From Roseiarcus sp963770035 (lineage in GTDB: Bacteria > Pseudomonadota > Alphaproteobacteria > Rhizobiales > Beijerinckiaceae), in NCBI GenBank assembly GCA_963770035.1, contig CAVYON010000067.1, positions 496,001 to 560,000 on the forward strand: 64,000 nucleotides of DNA, given 5' to 3'. Below are positions 29,546 through 37,495 of the stretch, in pieces. The position numbers and the translations under genes were made by a program. Each line of letters begins with the position of its first letter. The first letter of the stretch is position 1. The notes beneath the pieces were generated by a model. That model had not been told where the DNA came from, made no database searches, and saw only the letters and a list, made by a program, of their open reading frames with translations.

Positions 29546-29942
29546 GCGTGGTTCCTTGATGCCATCGGGTCGCGCCGGAAGCTCTAACCCTGCCGTCAGA
29601 GCCCTCCGAAAGACGGGCGCCCGCCCGAACGTCCGACAGCAACTTCCTCTCCCCATAGCCCGTCGATAGATGGGCGTCATTCGACGCCCTATGGGAAATG
29701 GACGTCCCTTCCCCCTCGGGGTCATATGAGCTGAGAACATCCTCGGTCGGCACGCCGCGGTCCATCACCCACACGCGCCGCGCCTTTACGGTATTGGCTC
29801 CCTATCTAATCGAGGGAGGACCTCAGCGCTTTGCGGTCGGCTGCGTTGCCGAACGCGACCGTCGCCGCGAAGGCCGCTATCTGTCGCGAACCAGCCTGAA
29901 TCGCAAAACTGGCTTGTCCAAACGCGAGTCCGCAAAGTCGGG
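29546..29942. other. Intergenic region with nested hairpin upstream of chaA
   Basis: About 400 bases without a gene. At 29672-29689 is the hairpin GGGCGTC-attc-GACGCCC, enclosed by ccatag (29653-29658) and ctatgg (29689-29694), which can extend the fold. It could be part of the chaA leader or a dispersed repeat. I compared it with the yybP-ykoY type and saw no conserved match. Confidence 0.4.
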
Positions 29943-30539
29943 CTAGCTTTTCGCCGCGGGGACGACCGAGCCGGAGGCGCCCTCGCGGAACTGGCGGACC
30001 GTGATCGCAGCAACGTCCGCGGCGAGGATGCCGCTCGCCGGATCGCGGCCCATCGCTTTCAGGGTCTCGGCGACCCAGCCGGGCGAGACGGCGTTGACGC
30101 GGATCGTGATGGTCGGCTCCACGGCGGCCGCCCGCACGAAAGCCTCGACCGCGGAATTGACCGTGGTGATGATCGCGCTGCCCGAGGAAGGATATTGCGC
30201 CGCAAGCCCGGTCGTCAGCGTAATCGCGCCGCCGGGCCTCACGGTCTTGGCGCCGTAGCGGACGACGTTAACCTGACCGAGCAGCTTGTTGGCGAGCGAG
30301 AAGGTCCAGTCCTCGTCGGTCAACTGATCCCAGGGCTTGAACCGGGCCGCGCCGCCCGTGCAGACGATCCCGTCGACCTGGCCGACGCGCGCGAACAGCG
30401 CCGCGAGCGATTTCGGATCGGAGATGTCGACGTTTTCATCCGACGAGCGTGAGGCGCGGATGCAGTTTTCGGCGCCGAGCGCCTTGACGACTTCCGCGCC
30501 GATCAAACCCGCCGCGCCGATCACCAGAATCTTGCCCAT
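29943..30539 (-). CDS. Short-chain dehydrogenase/reductase, atypical active site
   Basis: A 198-residue NAD(P)-binding protein. The Rossmann glycine motif is ILVIGAAGLIGAEVV at the start, and DGIVCTGGAARFKPWDQL corresponds to the NNAG-region. The usual catalytic YxxxK is not present: the equivalent segment reads ITTVNSAVEAFVRAAAVE. The family includes similar short proteins in proteobacteria. It may be a divergent reductase or a non-catalytic binder. It lies about 110 bases beyond the ahpF stop, in the same orientation. Confidence 0.85.
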   Translation of the reverse strand: MGKILVIGAAGLIGAEVVKALGAENCIRASRSSDENVDISDPKSLAALFARVGQVDGIVCTGGAARFKPWDQLTDEDWTFSLANKLLGQVNVVRYGAKTVRPGGAITLTTGLAAQYPSSGSAIITTVNSAVEAFVRAAAVEPTITIRVNAVSPGWVAETLKAMGRDPASGILAADVAAITVRQFREGASGSVVPAAKS

Positions 30540-30652
30540 TGCACTCGTCCTTTTGGGGCAGGCGCCGATCGCCCGCGAGACCCCATTAAGAGCGGTTGAT
30601 TATTGGCCAAATCGCGGCGCAACCACTCAGCCGTCCGGGTTTTCCTGCCCGC

Positions 30653-31960
30653 TCATGCCGCCTCGACCAGAGGCGCCGGCACGCGCGTCAGGCAGTCGAA
30701 GGCTGACAGGGCGGCCGTGGCGCCGCCGCCCATGGCGATGACGATCTGCTTGAATGGCGCGGTCGTCACGTCGCCCGCGGCGAACACGCCGTAGGCCGAG
30801 GTTTCGCCGCGCGCATTGACCTCGATCTCGCCGCGACCCGTCAGCTTCACCGCCCCCTTGAGCCATTCGGTGTTGGGGACGAGGCCGATCTGGACGAAGA
30901 TTCCGTCGAGGTCGAGCCGCCGCGGTACGCCCGTCGTTCGGTCCTTGTAAGCCAGTCCAACGACCTTCATGCCGTCGCCAAACACCTCAGTCGTCTGCGC
31001 CGATGTAAGCGCCGAGACATTCGGCCGCGAACGGAGCTTTGCCTGCAGCACTTCGTCGGCCCGCAGCCTGGGATCGAACTCGATCAGAGTCACATGCGAG
31101 GCGAGGCCTGCGAGGTCGATCGCCGCCTCGACCCCCGAATTGCCGCCGCCGATCACCGCGACGCGCTTGCCGTTGAACAGCGGCCCGTCGCAATGCGGGC
31201 AGTAGGCGACGCCGCGGTTGCGATAGCCGGCCTCGCCCGGAACGTTCATCGGCCGCCAGCGCGCGCCCGTCGACAGGATCACGGCGCGGGCTTTCAGCGT
31301 GGCGCCGCCGGCGAGCCGCAGCTCGGCGAGACCGCCCGGCGCCGCGGGACTGAGCTCAGCCGCGGTCTGCGCGGTCATGATCTCGACGTCATGGGCGCGC
31401 ACCAGCGCTTCGAGCTCCCGGGCAAGCGTCGGCCCTTCGGTATGGGGCACGGAAATCAGGTTCTCGATGCCGAGCGTGTCGAGCGTCTGGCCGCCGAACC
31501 GCTCGGCGACGACGCCGGTTCGTACGCCCTTGCGCGCGGCGTAGATCGCCGCCGCAGCGCCCGCCGGGCCACCGCCGACGATCAGCACGTCATAAGGCGC
31601 CCTGCCGTTCAGCCGCGCGGCGTCGCGCGCAGTGGCGCCGCGGTCGAGCTTGGCCAGGATCTCCTCGAGGCTCATGCGTCCCTGGCCGAACGGCTTGCCG
31701 TTCAGGAACACCGATGGAACCGCCATGATCTCGCGCGCGGCCGTCTCGGCCGGAAAGGCCGCGCCGTCGATCGCGACGTGGCGCACGCGCGGATTGAGCA
31801 CGCTGATCGCGTTGAGCGCCTGAACCACTTCCGGGCAGTTCTGGCAGGATTGGGAGAAATAGGTCTCGAACCGGTATTCGTCCTCGAGGCCCTTGATCCG
31901 CTCGACAGTCTCCGGCGCGATCTTGGGCGGATGGCCGCTGGCCTGGAGCAGGGCGAGCAC
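30653..31960 (-). CDS. ahpF: Alkyl hydroperoxide reductase AhpF, N-terminally truncated
   Basis: AhpF transfers electrons from NADH through FAD and two disulfides to AhpC. Here residues from LALLQASGHPPKIA on are intact: the N-domain redox pair in SQSCQNCPEVVQALN, the FAD motif DVLIVGGGPAGAAAAIYAAR, the catalytic CxxC in AYCPHCDGPLFNG, and the NAD motif VAVIGGGNSGVEAAIDLAG. A normal AhpF is about 520 residues; roughly the first 85, the first half of the N-terminal double-thioredoxin domain, are missing. The homologous frame continues only to GHEFNSL before diverging and hitting a TGA at 32012-32014. The only start codon in that frame is a GTG inside the homologous region (31960). A palindromic repeat fills the gap to ahpC. 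Confidence 0.85.
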   Translation of the reverse strand: MLALLQASGHPPKIAPETVERIKGLEDEYRFETYFSQSCQNCPEVVQALNAISVLNPRVRHVAIDGAAFPAETAAREIMAVPSVFLNGKPFGQGRMSLEEILAKLDRGATARDAARLNGRAPYDVLIVGGGPAGAAAAIYAARKGVRTGVVAERFGGQTLDTLGIENLISVPHTEGPTLARELEALVRAHDVEIMTAQTAAELSPAAPGGLAELRLAGGATLKARAVILSTGARWRPMNVPGEAGYRNRGVAYCPHCDGPLFNGKRVAVIGGGNSGVEAAIDLAGLASHVTLIEFDPRLRADEVLQAKLRSRPNVSALTSAQTTEVFGDGMKVVGLAYKDRTTGVPRRLDLDGIFVQIGLVPNTEWLKGAVKLTGRGEIEVNARGETSAYGVFAAGDVTTAPFKQIVIAMGGGATAALSAFDCLTRVPAPLVEAA

Positions 31961-32068
31961 CAGCGAATTGAATTCGTGCCCCCGTTGCCTTTTATGCGTA
32001 AGGCGAGGGCCTCATGTCAGTCCTCGCATTTGGTTTTTTCCGAGCGGCGACGTGCGCGCCTCTCTAGA

Positions 32069-32113
32069 CCACGGTCGCTGACCGCGTCCCCGCGCTCAAC
32101 GAGCGCGGCTACA
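32069..32113. repeat. Two-hairpin repeat element, copy 1
   Basis: Two adjacent hairpins: CACGGTC-gct-GACCGCG (32070-32086) and CCGCGCTC-aac-GAGCGCGG (32090-32108), followed by ctaca. The reverse complement begins TGTAGCCGCG. A related two-hairpin arrangement with the same TGTAGCCGCG start lies at 47728-47771. It occupies the place where the 5' part of ahpF should be. Confidence 0.65.
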
Positions 32114-32123
32114 GGGCGATAAG

Positions 32124-32687
32124 TCAGATCGCGCCGACCAGGTCGAGCGAGGGCGCAAGCGTCTTGCGGCCCTCCTCCCATTTGGCCGGGCAGACCTCGC
32201 CGGGATGGGCCGCGACATACTGCGCCGCCTTGATCTTGCGGATGAGTTCCGCCGCGTTGCGGCCGACGCCGCCGGCGGTGATCTCGACAATCTGGATCTT
32301 GCCCTCGGGATCGATGACGAACGTGCCCCGGTCGGCGAGCCCATCCTCCTCGATCAAGACGTCGAAGTTGCGCGACAACCGGCCCGTCGGATCGCCGATC
32401 AGGGCGTACTTGATCTTGCCGATCGCGTTCGACGTGTCGTGCCAGGCCTTGTGGCTGAAATGGGTGTCGGTTGAAACGCCGTAGATCTCGACGCCGAGCT
32501 TGTCGAACTCGGCCTGGTGGTCAGCGAGGTCCTCGAGTTCCGTCGGACAGACGAACGTGAAATCCGCCGGATAGAAGAAGTAGACCGACCACTTGCCCTT
32601 GGCCGATTTATCGGTGACGTCAATGAACTTGCCGTTCTTGAAGGCGGTGGCCTTGAACGGTTTGATTTCGGTATTGATGAGCGACAT
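32124..32687 (-). CDS. ahpC: Alkyl hydroperoxide reductase AhpC (2-Cys peroxiredoxin)
   Basis: I chose the ATG at 32687, which starts the conserved MSLINTEIKPF; 187 residues is the normal size. The peroxidatic cysteine is C47 in ADFTFVCPTELEDL and the resolving cysteine is C166 in HPGEVCPAKWEEG. The protein reduces H2O2 and organic hydroperoxides in the cytoplasm using electrons from AhpF. It is divergent from oxyR with 173 bases between, the classic regulated arrangement, and is followed by the truncated ahpF. Loss of part of AhpF might force it to use another reductant. Confidence 0.96.
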   Translation of the reverse strand: MSLINTEIKPFKATAFKNGKFIDVTDKSAKGKWSVYFFYPADFTFVCPTELEDLADHQAEFDKLGVEIYGVSTDTHFSHKAWHDTSNAIGKIKYALIGDPTGRLSRNFDVLIEEDGLADRGTFVIDPEGKIQIVEITAGGVGRNAAELIRKIKAAQYVAAHPGEVCPAKWEEGRKTLAPSLDLVGAI

Positions 32688-32860
32688 GAAGCGTCCTCGC
32701 TGATGCGATACTGAGTTTTCGAGATTTTCTGTTATTGGGCCCGCGTCTAGCGCCCAGCCTTGGCGCTCCGCGGACGCAACCCATGTACCGCACTGCAGCA
32801 ATCGGAGGAAGCCGAAAAAACCGATTGCGTTAATCGACTGGGTCGATCAAAACGCTGCCG

Positions 32861-33826
32861 ATGAAAGCGTTCCCGACACTTCGACAGCTCCGGTTCCTGG
32901 TCGCGCTCGCCGACCGCCGCCATTTCGGTCAGGCGGCGGAGGCCTGTTTCGTGAGCCAGTCGACACTCAGCGCCGCCATCCAGGAACTCGAGGAGGCGCT
33001 TGGCGTGACGCTGTTCGACCGCACCCGCCGTTCCGTCGCGCCCACCGGCATCGGCGCCGAGATCGCCGAGCGGGCCCGGGCGCTGCTGAAAGACGCCGAG
33101 GATCTGGTCGATGTCGCGCTGGCGGCGCAGGACCCGCTCTCGGGTCCGTTGCGGCTCGGGGTCATCCCGACCATCGGCCCATTCCTCTTGCCGCTGATGC
33201 TACCGCTCATTCGCGAGGCCGCGCCCAAGCTGAGGATTTACCTGCGCGAAGAGCAGACCGCCCCGCTCCTCGCCCGACTCGATTCGGGCCAGCTGGACGC
33301 GGCCATTCTGGCGCTTCCCGTGCCGCTCGACGATGCCGAGAGCGAGGAAGTTGCGCTCGATCCATTCTACGTTGTCTGTCCGAGGAGCCACCGGCTGGCT
33401 TCGCTCGCGACCGTTCGTCCCGAGGATATGGCGACCGAGGACTTGCTTTTGCTCGAGGACGGCCATTGCATGCGCGATCATGCGCTGAGCGCCTGCCAAC
33501 TGGAGGGCGCGCGCCGCAACGTGGCGCTTCAGGGGACGAGCCTGCACACGCTTGTCCAGATGGTGGCAAACGGCCTCGGCGTGACCGTGGTGCCCGGGAT
33601 GGCGGTCGCCTCCGGCCTCATCGCCGGGCTCGACCTCAATGTCGCGCCGCTCGCTGGCGACCGGCCGTGGCGGCGGATCGCGCTCGTCTGGCGCAGAACC
33701 TCGGGCCGCAGGGAGACCTTTCGCCGGCTGGCGAAACTCGTCCGCGCCGCCGTCGCGCCAGGAGCCAGATCGGACGCCGCGGGGAGCCCGGCTTCGGCCA
33801 CGGTTCGACGCGATCGGACGTTTTGA
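32861..33826 (+). CDS. oxyR: Peroxide-sensing LysR-type regulator OxyR
   Basis: A 321-residue LysR-family regulator. The winged helix-turn-helix is LRQLRFLVALADRRHFGQAAEACFVSQSTLSAAI (given by its ends, residues 7-40). The redox-sensing cysteines of OxyR are conserved in context: C203 and C212 in EDGHCMRDHALSAC. Divergent orientation from ahpC strongly supports OxyR rather than another LysR protein. Oxidation would form the C203-C212 disulfide and activate ahpC transcription. The last 25 residues are a poorly conserved, arginine-rich tail. Confidence 0.93.
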   Translation: MKAFPTLRQLRFLVALADRRHFGQAAEACFVSQSTLSAAIQELEEALGVTLFDRTRRSVAPTGIGAEIAERARALLKDAEDLVDVALAAQDPLSGPLRLGVIPTIGPFLLPLMLPLIREAAPKLRIYLREEQTAPLLARLDSGQLDAAILALPVPLDDAESEEVALDPFYVVCPRSHRLASLATVRPEDMATEDLLLLEDGHCMRDHALSACQLEGARRNVALQGTSLHTLVQMVANGLGVTVVPGMAVASGLIAGLDLNVAPLAGDRPWRRIALVWRRTSGRRETFRRLAKLVRAAVAPGARSDAAGSPASATVRRDRTF

Positions 33827-33890
33827 CAAGGGCTGCCGCCGCCCCTAATTTCACGCGCCGAGGCGTGGGGTCGATGTGGGAGTACTCCCG

Positions 33891-34547
33891 ATGACGTTGC
33901 GGGCTCTCGACCTGGAGGCGCTGAAAAGCGCGCCGCTAACCACCGAGCCGTTTGCGTTTTTCGTCGTGCCCGGTTTCATCAAACGCGAGGTGCGCGCCGA
34001 CATCAATCGCGACTATCCGAAGATCGCGGAAAGCGGCAGTTTTCCGGTGACGCAAGTCTCCTACGGGCCCCGTTTCCGCGACCTTCTCGACGAGATGGCG
34101 GGCGACGAATTCCGCGAGGCCCTCGAGGAGAAGTTCGGCGTCGATCTTGCCGGCCGGCCGCATACGGTGACGGTCCGCGGCTGTTGCAGCCCGAAGGACG
34201 GACGCATCCATACCGACACCCAATCGAAGATCCTGACGCTGCTGATCTACATGAACCCGGAATGGGAGCATTCGGACGGCCGACTGAGGCTTTTGAGGTC
34301 AGGCGATGATCTCGACGACGTCATTACGGAAGTGCCGCCGGACGCCGGAACCCTGATCGCGTTCAAGCGGTCCGACAACTCCTGGCACGGGCACAAGCCC
34401 TATTCGGGCGAGCGCCGGGTGATCCAGTTCAACTGGGTGACGTCGGAAGGCGACCGCCGCATCGCCATACTGCGCCACCACGTCTCGGCGTTGGTGAAGC
34501 GGCTGTTCGGCAAGGGGACGGACCAGCCGGCGGCGGAAGGCGCGTAG
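33891..34547 (+). CDS. 2OG-Fe(II) oxygenase superfamily protein
   Basis: The ATG at 33891 (MTLRALDLEALK) is preferred over one five codons upstream; 218 residues. The iron facial triad is visible: H and D in KDGRIHTDTQSK near residue 107, and the distal H in SDNSWHGHKPYSGERRVIQFNW, where R is the likely 2-oxoglutarate carboxylate ligand. Such enzymes hydroxylate proteins or small molecules; the substrate is unknown. It follows oxyR in the same direction, but no peroxide link is established. Confidence 0.85.
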   Translation: MTLRALDLEALKSAPLTTEPFAFFVVPGFIKREVRADINRDYPKIAESGSFPVTQVSYGPRFRDLLDEMAGDEFREALEEKFGVDLAGRPHTVTVRGCCSPKDGRIHTDTQSKILTLLIYMNPEWEHSDGRLRLLRSGDDLDDVITEVPPDAGTLIAFKRSDNSWHGHKPYSGERRVIQFNWVTSEGDRRIAILRHHVSALVKRLFGKGTDQPAAEGA

Positions 34548-34952
34548 CTTCTGCTCCTGCGAGACAGGGCCAATGAAGAACAGCGCGAACCGGCGCGGAA
34601 TTCCGGAGCCTCTACCTCGTATTCCGCCCCAGCCCTCCGCCGGTGCGACCTAGCTGCCAAGGGTACGACGCACCCCGCCGTCTAGGGTGGAACGGCGGGG
34701 CTTGCCGCATCTGGAAAGCGATGCCTTGAGGCATTTGCCCCACGGGCACTAAAGGCGATATTCAATTCACGATCAACGCATGGGCTGTCATACGTTCCAT
34801 GAGTTTTTTCGATCGATCCTACTGTTTCGTCCCTGAGAGGCGTCCGCGGAGACGCCATCCCCAATCGCCCATCGCCCATCGCCCACGGTCCCTATTTCCG
34901 GATATTTCCGGATTATCTTGCGTTGACTCCCGCGAGGGCGCTGTGACATCGG
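34548..34952. other. Intergenic region, about 400 bp, with short direct repeats
   Basis: No gene seen. Near 34862-34885 the unit cgcccat is repeated three times in tandem, and tttccggata is repeated at about 34893-34914. The region precedes the HemG-like gene and could include its promoter. Confidence 0.45.
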
Positions 34953-35597
34953 ATGGCAGAGTCTTCGGAGGCGGGTACGACAACGATCGCGATTGTTTAC
35001 GCCACGCGAGACGGTCAGTCCGAGCGCATCGCTGAGCGGATTGCCGGGCGCCTCGGCGACAGCGGCGCGAATAGCGCTCTCCAGGCGCTCGGCCGAAACA
35101 AGCGGCCGGCGATCGACGCCGAGAGTGATGCGGTTGTCGCTGTTCTTGCGGTGCGTTACGGTCGCGTGCTGCCGGAAGCCAGGGAATTTCTCAAAGCTTT
35201 CGTGAGCCGTCAGGCCATCCCGCTGCTCGCGCTCGCCATCGTCAATCTGGTGGCGCGCGACCCCTCGCGCCGCACGCCCGAGACCAACCCGTATCTGCGC
35301 CAGACGCTGGCGCGCTATGGGCTGAAACCGGCCCTTGCGACCGCATTCGGCGGCCGGCTGAACTATCCGAAGTACCGATTCCTAGACAAACAGATGATCC
35401 GCCTGATCATGGCGATGACCGGCGGCGTAGCGGACGGCCGCTCGGATATCGACTATACCGACTGGGCGCAGGTCGACGATTTCGCGGCGGCGGTCGCCGC
35501 ACTCGCGGCCCCGCCCTCGTCCGTTTCTGCTCAGATCGAGGCGGCGGGAGAGGGAAGCCCGGTCTCGGCCGCCGTCTCGCCCCAAAGCTTCCGATAG
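34953..35597 (+). CDS. Flavodoxin-domain protein, HemG-like protoporphyrinogen oxidase
   Basis: A 214-residue protein. The FMN-phosphate loop is IAIVYATRDGQSERIAERIAGRL near the N-terminus; VAVRYGRVLPEAREFLKAF-like and ALAIVNLVARD segments follow, with FGGRLNYPKYRFLDKQMIRLIM near residue 130, characteristic of HemG (the helical insert that interacts with the quinone/membrane). HemG oxidises protoporphyrinogen IX to protoporphyrin IX with quinone. A general flavodoxin is the alternative. Its 3' end overlaps the convergent glycosyltransferase gene by 67 bases, so its last 20 or so residues are constrained by both frames. Confidence 0.8.
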   Translation: MAESSEAGTTTIAIVYATRDGQSERIAERIAGRLGDSGANSALQALGRNKRPAIDAESDAVVAVLAVRYGRVLPEAREFLKAFVSRQAIPLLALAIVNLVARDPSRRTPETNPYLRQTLARYGLKPALATAFGGRLNYPKYRFLDKQMIRLIMAMTGGVADGRSDIDYTDWAQVDDFAAAVAALAAPPSSVSAQIEAAGEGSPVSAAVSPQSFR

Positions 35598-36640
35598 ACG
35601 GCGACGATCTCGTCCGCCTCGCGTTCTCGGCTGAAGTCCCGCTCGACCCGCGCGCGGGCCTTCGCTCCAATCGCCGGGATCCGCTGCGGTTCGCGCATCA
35701 AGGGCTCGATCGCCGCAGTCAACGCGTCGGCGTCGTCGATCGGCGCCAGGAACCCGGTCTCGCCGTCTGCAATCACCATCTCGGCCACGCCCGCTCGGGT
35801 CGCGACCACTGCAGCGCCGGCCGCCATCGCCTCGATCATGGTCAGGCCGAAGCCTTCGACGCGGGAGGCGAACACGTAGATCGAGATCCGCTGATACCAG
35901 AGCGGCACCTCCTCGATCGGCAATTCGCCCAGGAAGCGAATGCGTTCGGAAAGGCCGGCGGCCGCGATCTGGCTTTTCAGCCGTTCGGCGAACGGGCGGT
36001 TGTCGACGGACACATGACCGACGATCACGGCGGTGAATTCGGGATATTTGGGCAGGAGGCGGCACATCGCCTCGACGAACAGATCGCTGCCTTTCTGTTT
36101 GCGCACCCGGCCGAACGTCCCGATGGCGTAGGTTCCGGGCAGGCCGGTCGACGCGTAGAGGGCCGCCCGATCTGCGGGCTGCCGATAGGTCTCGAGGTCG
36201 ATGCCGTGGTGGATCACGGTGGCCGGGCGCTCGACGAACGAGGCCGAAATGGCGCTCGTGGCAATGACCAAGTCCATGCGTTCGACCAGGAAATTCGTAT
36301 AGGCCGTCTTCCGGCGCTGGCCGGCGGAATTGAAGATGAGCTTCAGTCGCCACCCGAGACGCTTGAGAATGAGGCCGACCAGCATCTCGGAGTTGCGGCG
36401 CGCATGCCAGATGCGCGCGGGCCGCCCCTTCGGCGGCGTGAACCGGAGGCGGAGGAGGTCGACGAGGCTGATCCCTGCGATTCCCTCCGGCCGGTCGGGT
36501 CCGAACCAGACCGCGCCGCGGCGCTCGGCGATGAGCGGCGCGATTGTCCGGTTGACCGCCGTGCCGCCGGAATAACGCCTCTTCAGATTGGGAATGACGA
36601 CTTCGATCGCCCCGAGGTCGATGGGCCCGGCGCCGGTCAT
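35531..36640 (-). CDS. Glycosyltransferase family 4, LpcC-like LPS core mannosyltransferase
   Basis: The ATG at 36640 (MTGAGPIDLGAIEVVIPNLK), overlapping the upstream gene by 4 bases, gives 369 residues. The GT-B fold is shown by NLKRRYSGGTAVNR, the C-domain donor-site start AIGTFGRVRKQKGSDLFVEA, and the EX7E-type motif FASRVEGFGLTMIEAMAAG. The combination of SGGT near the start with IHHGIDLETY resembles rhizobial LpcC, which adds mannose to the Kdo of LPS core; that specificity is inferred. It forms an operon with the GT2 gene. Confidence 0.87.
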   Translation of the reverse strand: MTGAGPIDLGAIEVVIPNLKRRYSGGTAVNRTIAPLIAERRGAVWFGPDRPEGIAGISLVDLLRLRFTPPKGRPARIWHARRNSEMLVGLILKRLGWRLKLIFNSAGQRRKTAYTNFLVERMDLVIATSAISASFVERPATVIHHGIDLETYRQPADRAALYASTGLPGTYAIGTFGRVRKQKGSDLFVEAMCRLLPKYPEFTAVIVGHVSVDNRPFAERLKSQIAAAGLSERIRFLGELPIEEVPLWYQRISIYVFASRVEGFGLTMIEAMAAGAAVVATRAGVAEMVIADGETGFLAPIDDADALTAAIEPLMREPQRIPAIGAKARARVERDFSREREADEIVAVYRKLWGETAAETGLPSPAASI

Positions 36641-37446
36641 GGGCGCTTCCGGGCGGTGTAGAACTGCCGATGCATGGATTCGGTCATGAAGGAATAGGTC
36701 GCCCCTGTCATGGCGTGGATGAACCCCGCCCAGCCGCACAAGAAAAATCGGTTCCACAGGAAGATGCGCAGGAAGTAGATCGGCGGGTTGAAGAACAGCT
36801 TCGCCCGCGAGGGTTTGCGTCCGCGCTCGATCCGCTGCTCGGCCTTAAGCTTGGCGTAGACGATCTCCTTGCGCATCTGCTGATCGAGCGGCAGGCCGCG
36901 CTCATGGCGCAACAGGCCCTTGCCGGCGATGTCCGTCCGGCCTTCGACGATCAGGCCCTCGTGGACGATCAGCGTCTCGTCGAACCGCGCGGCGCCCCGC
37001 CGGACGAGACGCAGGATGTGCTCAGGCCGGGTCCGCAGGCTCACCGGCCTCAGGCTGCCGTAGAGCGTGAGCGTGCGGCGAAGCTGCCAACCCTGGATCG
37101 AGGCGTCGGCCGCGACGAGGCGGGGCAGGTCGTGGGCGAGGTCGGCGTCGAGCCACTCGTCGGCGTCGATGTTCAGCACCCAGGGCTCGCGCGCCTGATC
37201 AAGGGCGAACTGTTTCTGCTTCGCATAGCCGAGCCAGTCCTGATGGATGAGGCGGATCGGCAGCCCGCCGCGGGCGCATTCGGCCACGATCGCGAGCGTG
37301 CGGTCGGTCGAGCCCGAATCGACCACCACGATCTCGGCTACGCCAGCAAGGCTCGCGAGGCACTTGCCGATGCAGGCTTCCTCGTTCTTGCAGATGACGG
37401 TCGCGGAGATCGGCAGGGGGCTTGGCTTTGACGGGTTGGCGCTCAT
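36637..37446 (-). CDS. Glycosyltransferase family 2, WaaE/KdtX-like LPS core enzyme
   Basis: A 269-residue GT-A enzyme. Diagnostic pieces are ISATVICKNEEACIGKCLAS at the start, EIVVVDSGSTDRT, DWLGYAKQKQFALDQA, and the metal-binding VLNIDADEWLD near residue 92. The C-terminal ARLKFFFNPPIYFLRIFLW-like stretch is an amphipathic or membrane-associated helix typical of WaaE-like proteins. It adds a sugar to the LPS inner core at the cytoplasmic membrane face. It is coupled by ATGA overlap to the GT4 gene and divergent from the GT25 gene 50 bases away, forming a small LPS cluster. Confidence 0.88.
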   Translation of the reverse strand: MSANPSKPSPLPISATVICKNEEACIGKCLASLAGVAEIVVVDSGSTDRTLAIVAECARGGLPIRLIHQDWLGYAKQKQFALDQAREPWVLNIDADEWLDADLAHDLPRLVAADASIQGWQLRRTLTLYGSLRPVSLRTRPEHILRLVRRGAARFDETLIVHEGLIVEGRTDIAGKGLLRHERGLPLDQQMRKEIVYAKLKAEQRIERGRKPSRAKLFFNPPIYFLRIFLWNRFFLCGWAGFIHAMTGATYSFMTESMHRQFYTARKRP

Positions 37447-37495
37447 GCTGGCGGTAGGAGGTCGTCCCGGGTCAGGAAAAACGGAGTTCGGGGCG

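Noticed and set aside
29546..29942. Manganese (yybP-ykoY) or other riboswitch upstream of chaA
   Set aside because: A structured leader is possible, but I could not find the conserved core bases of known riboswitch classes.
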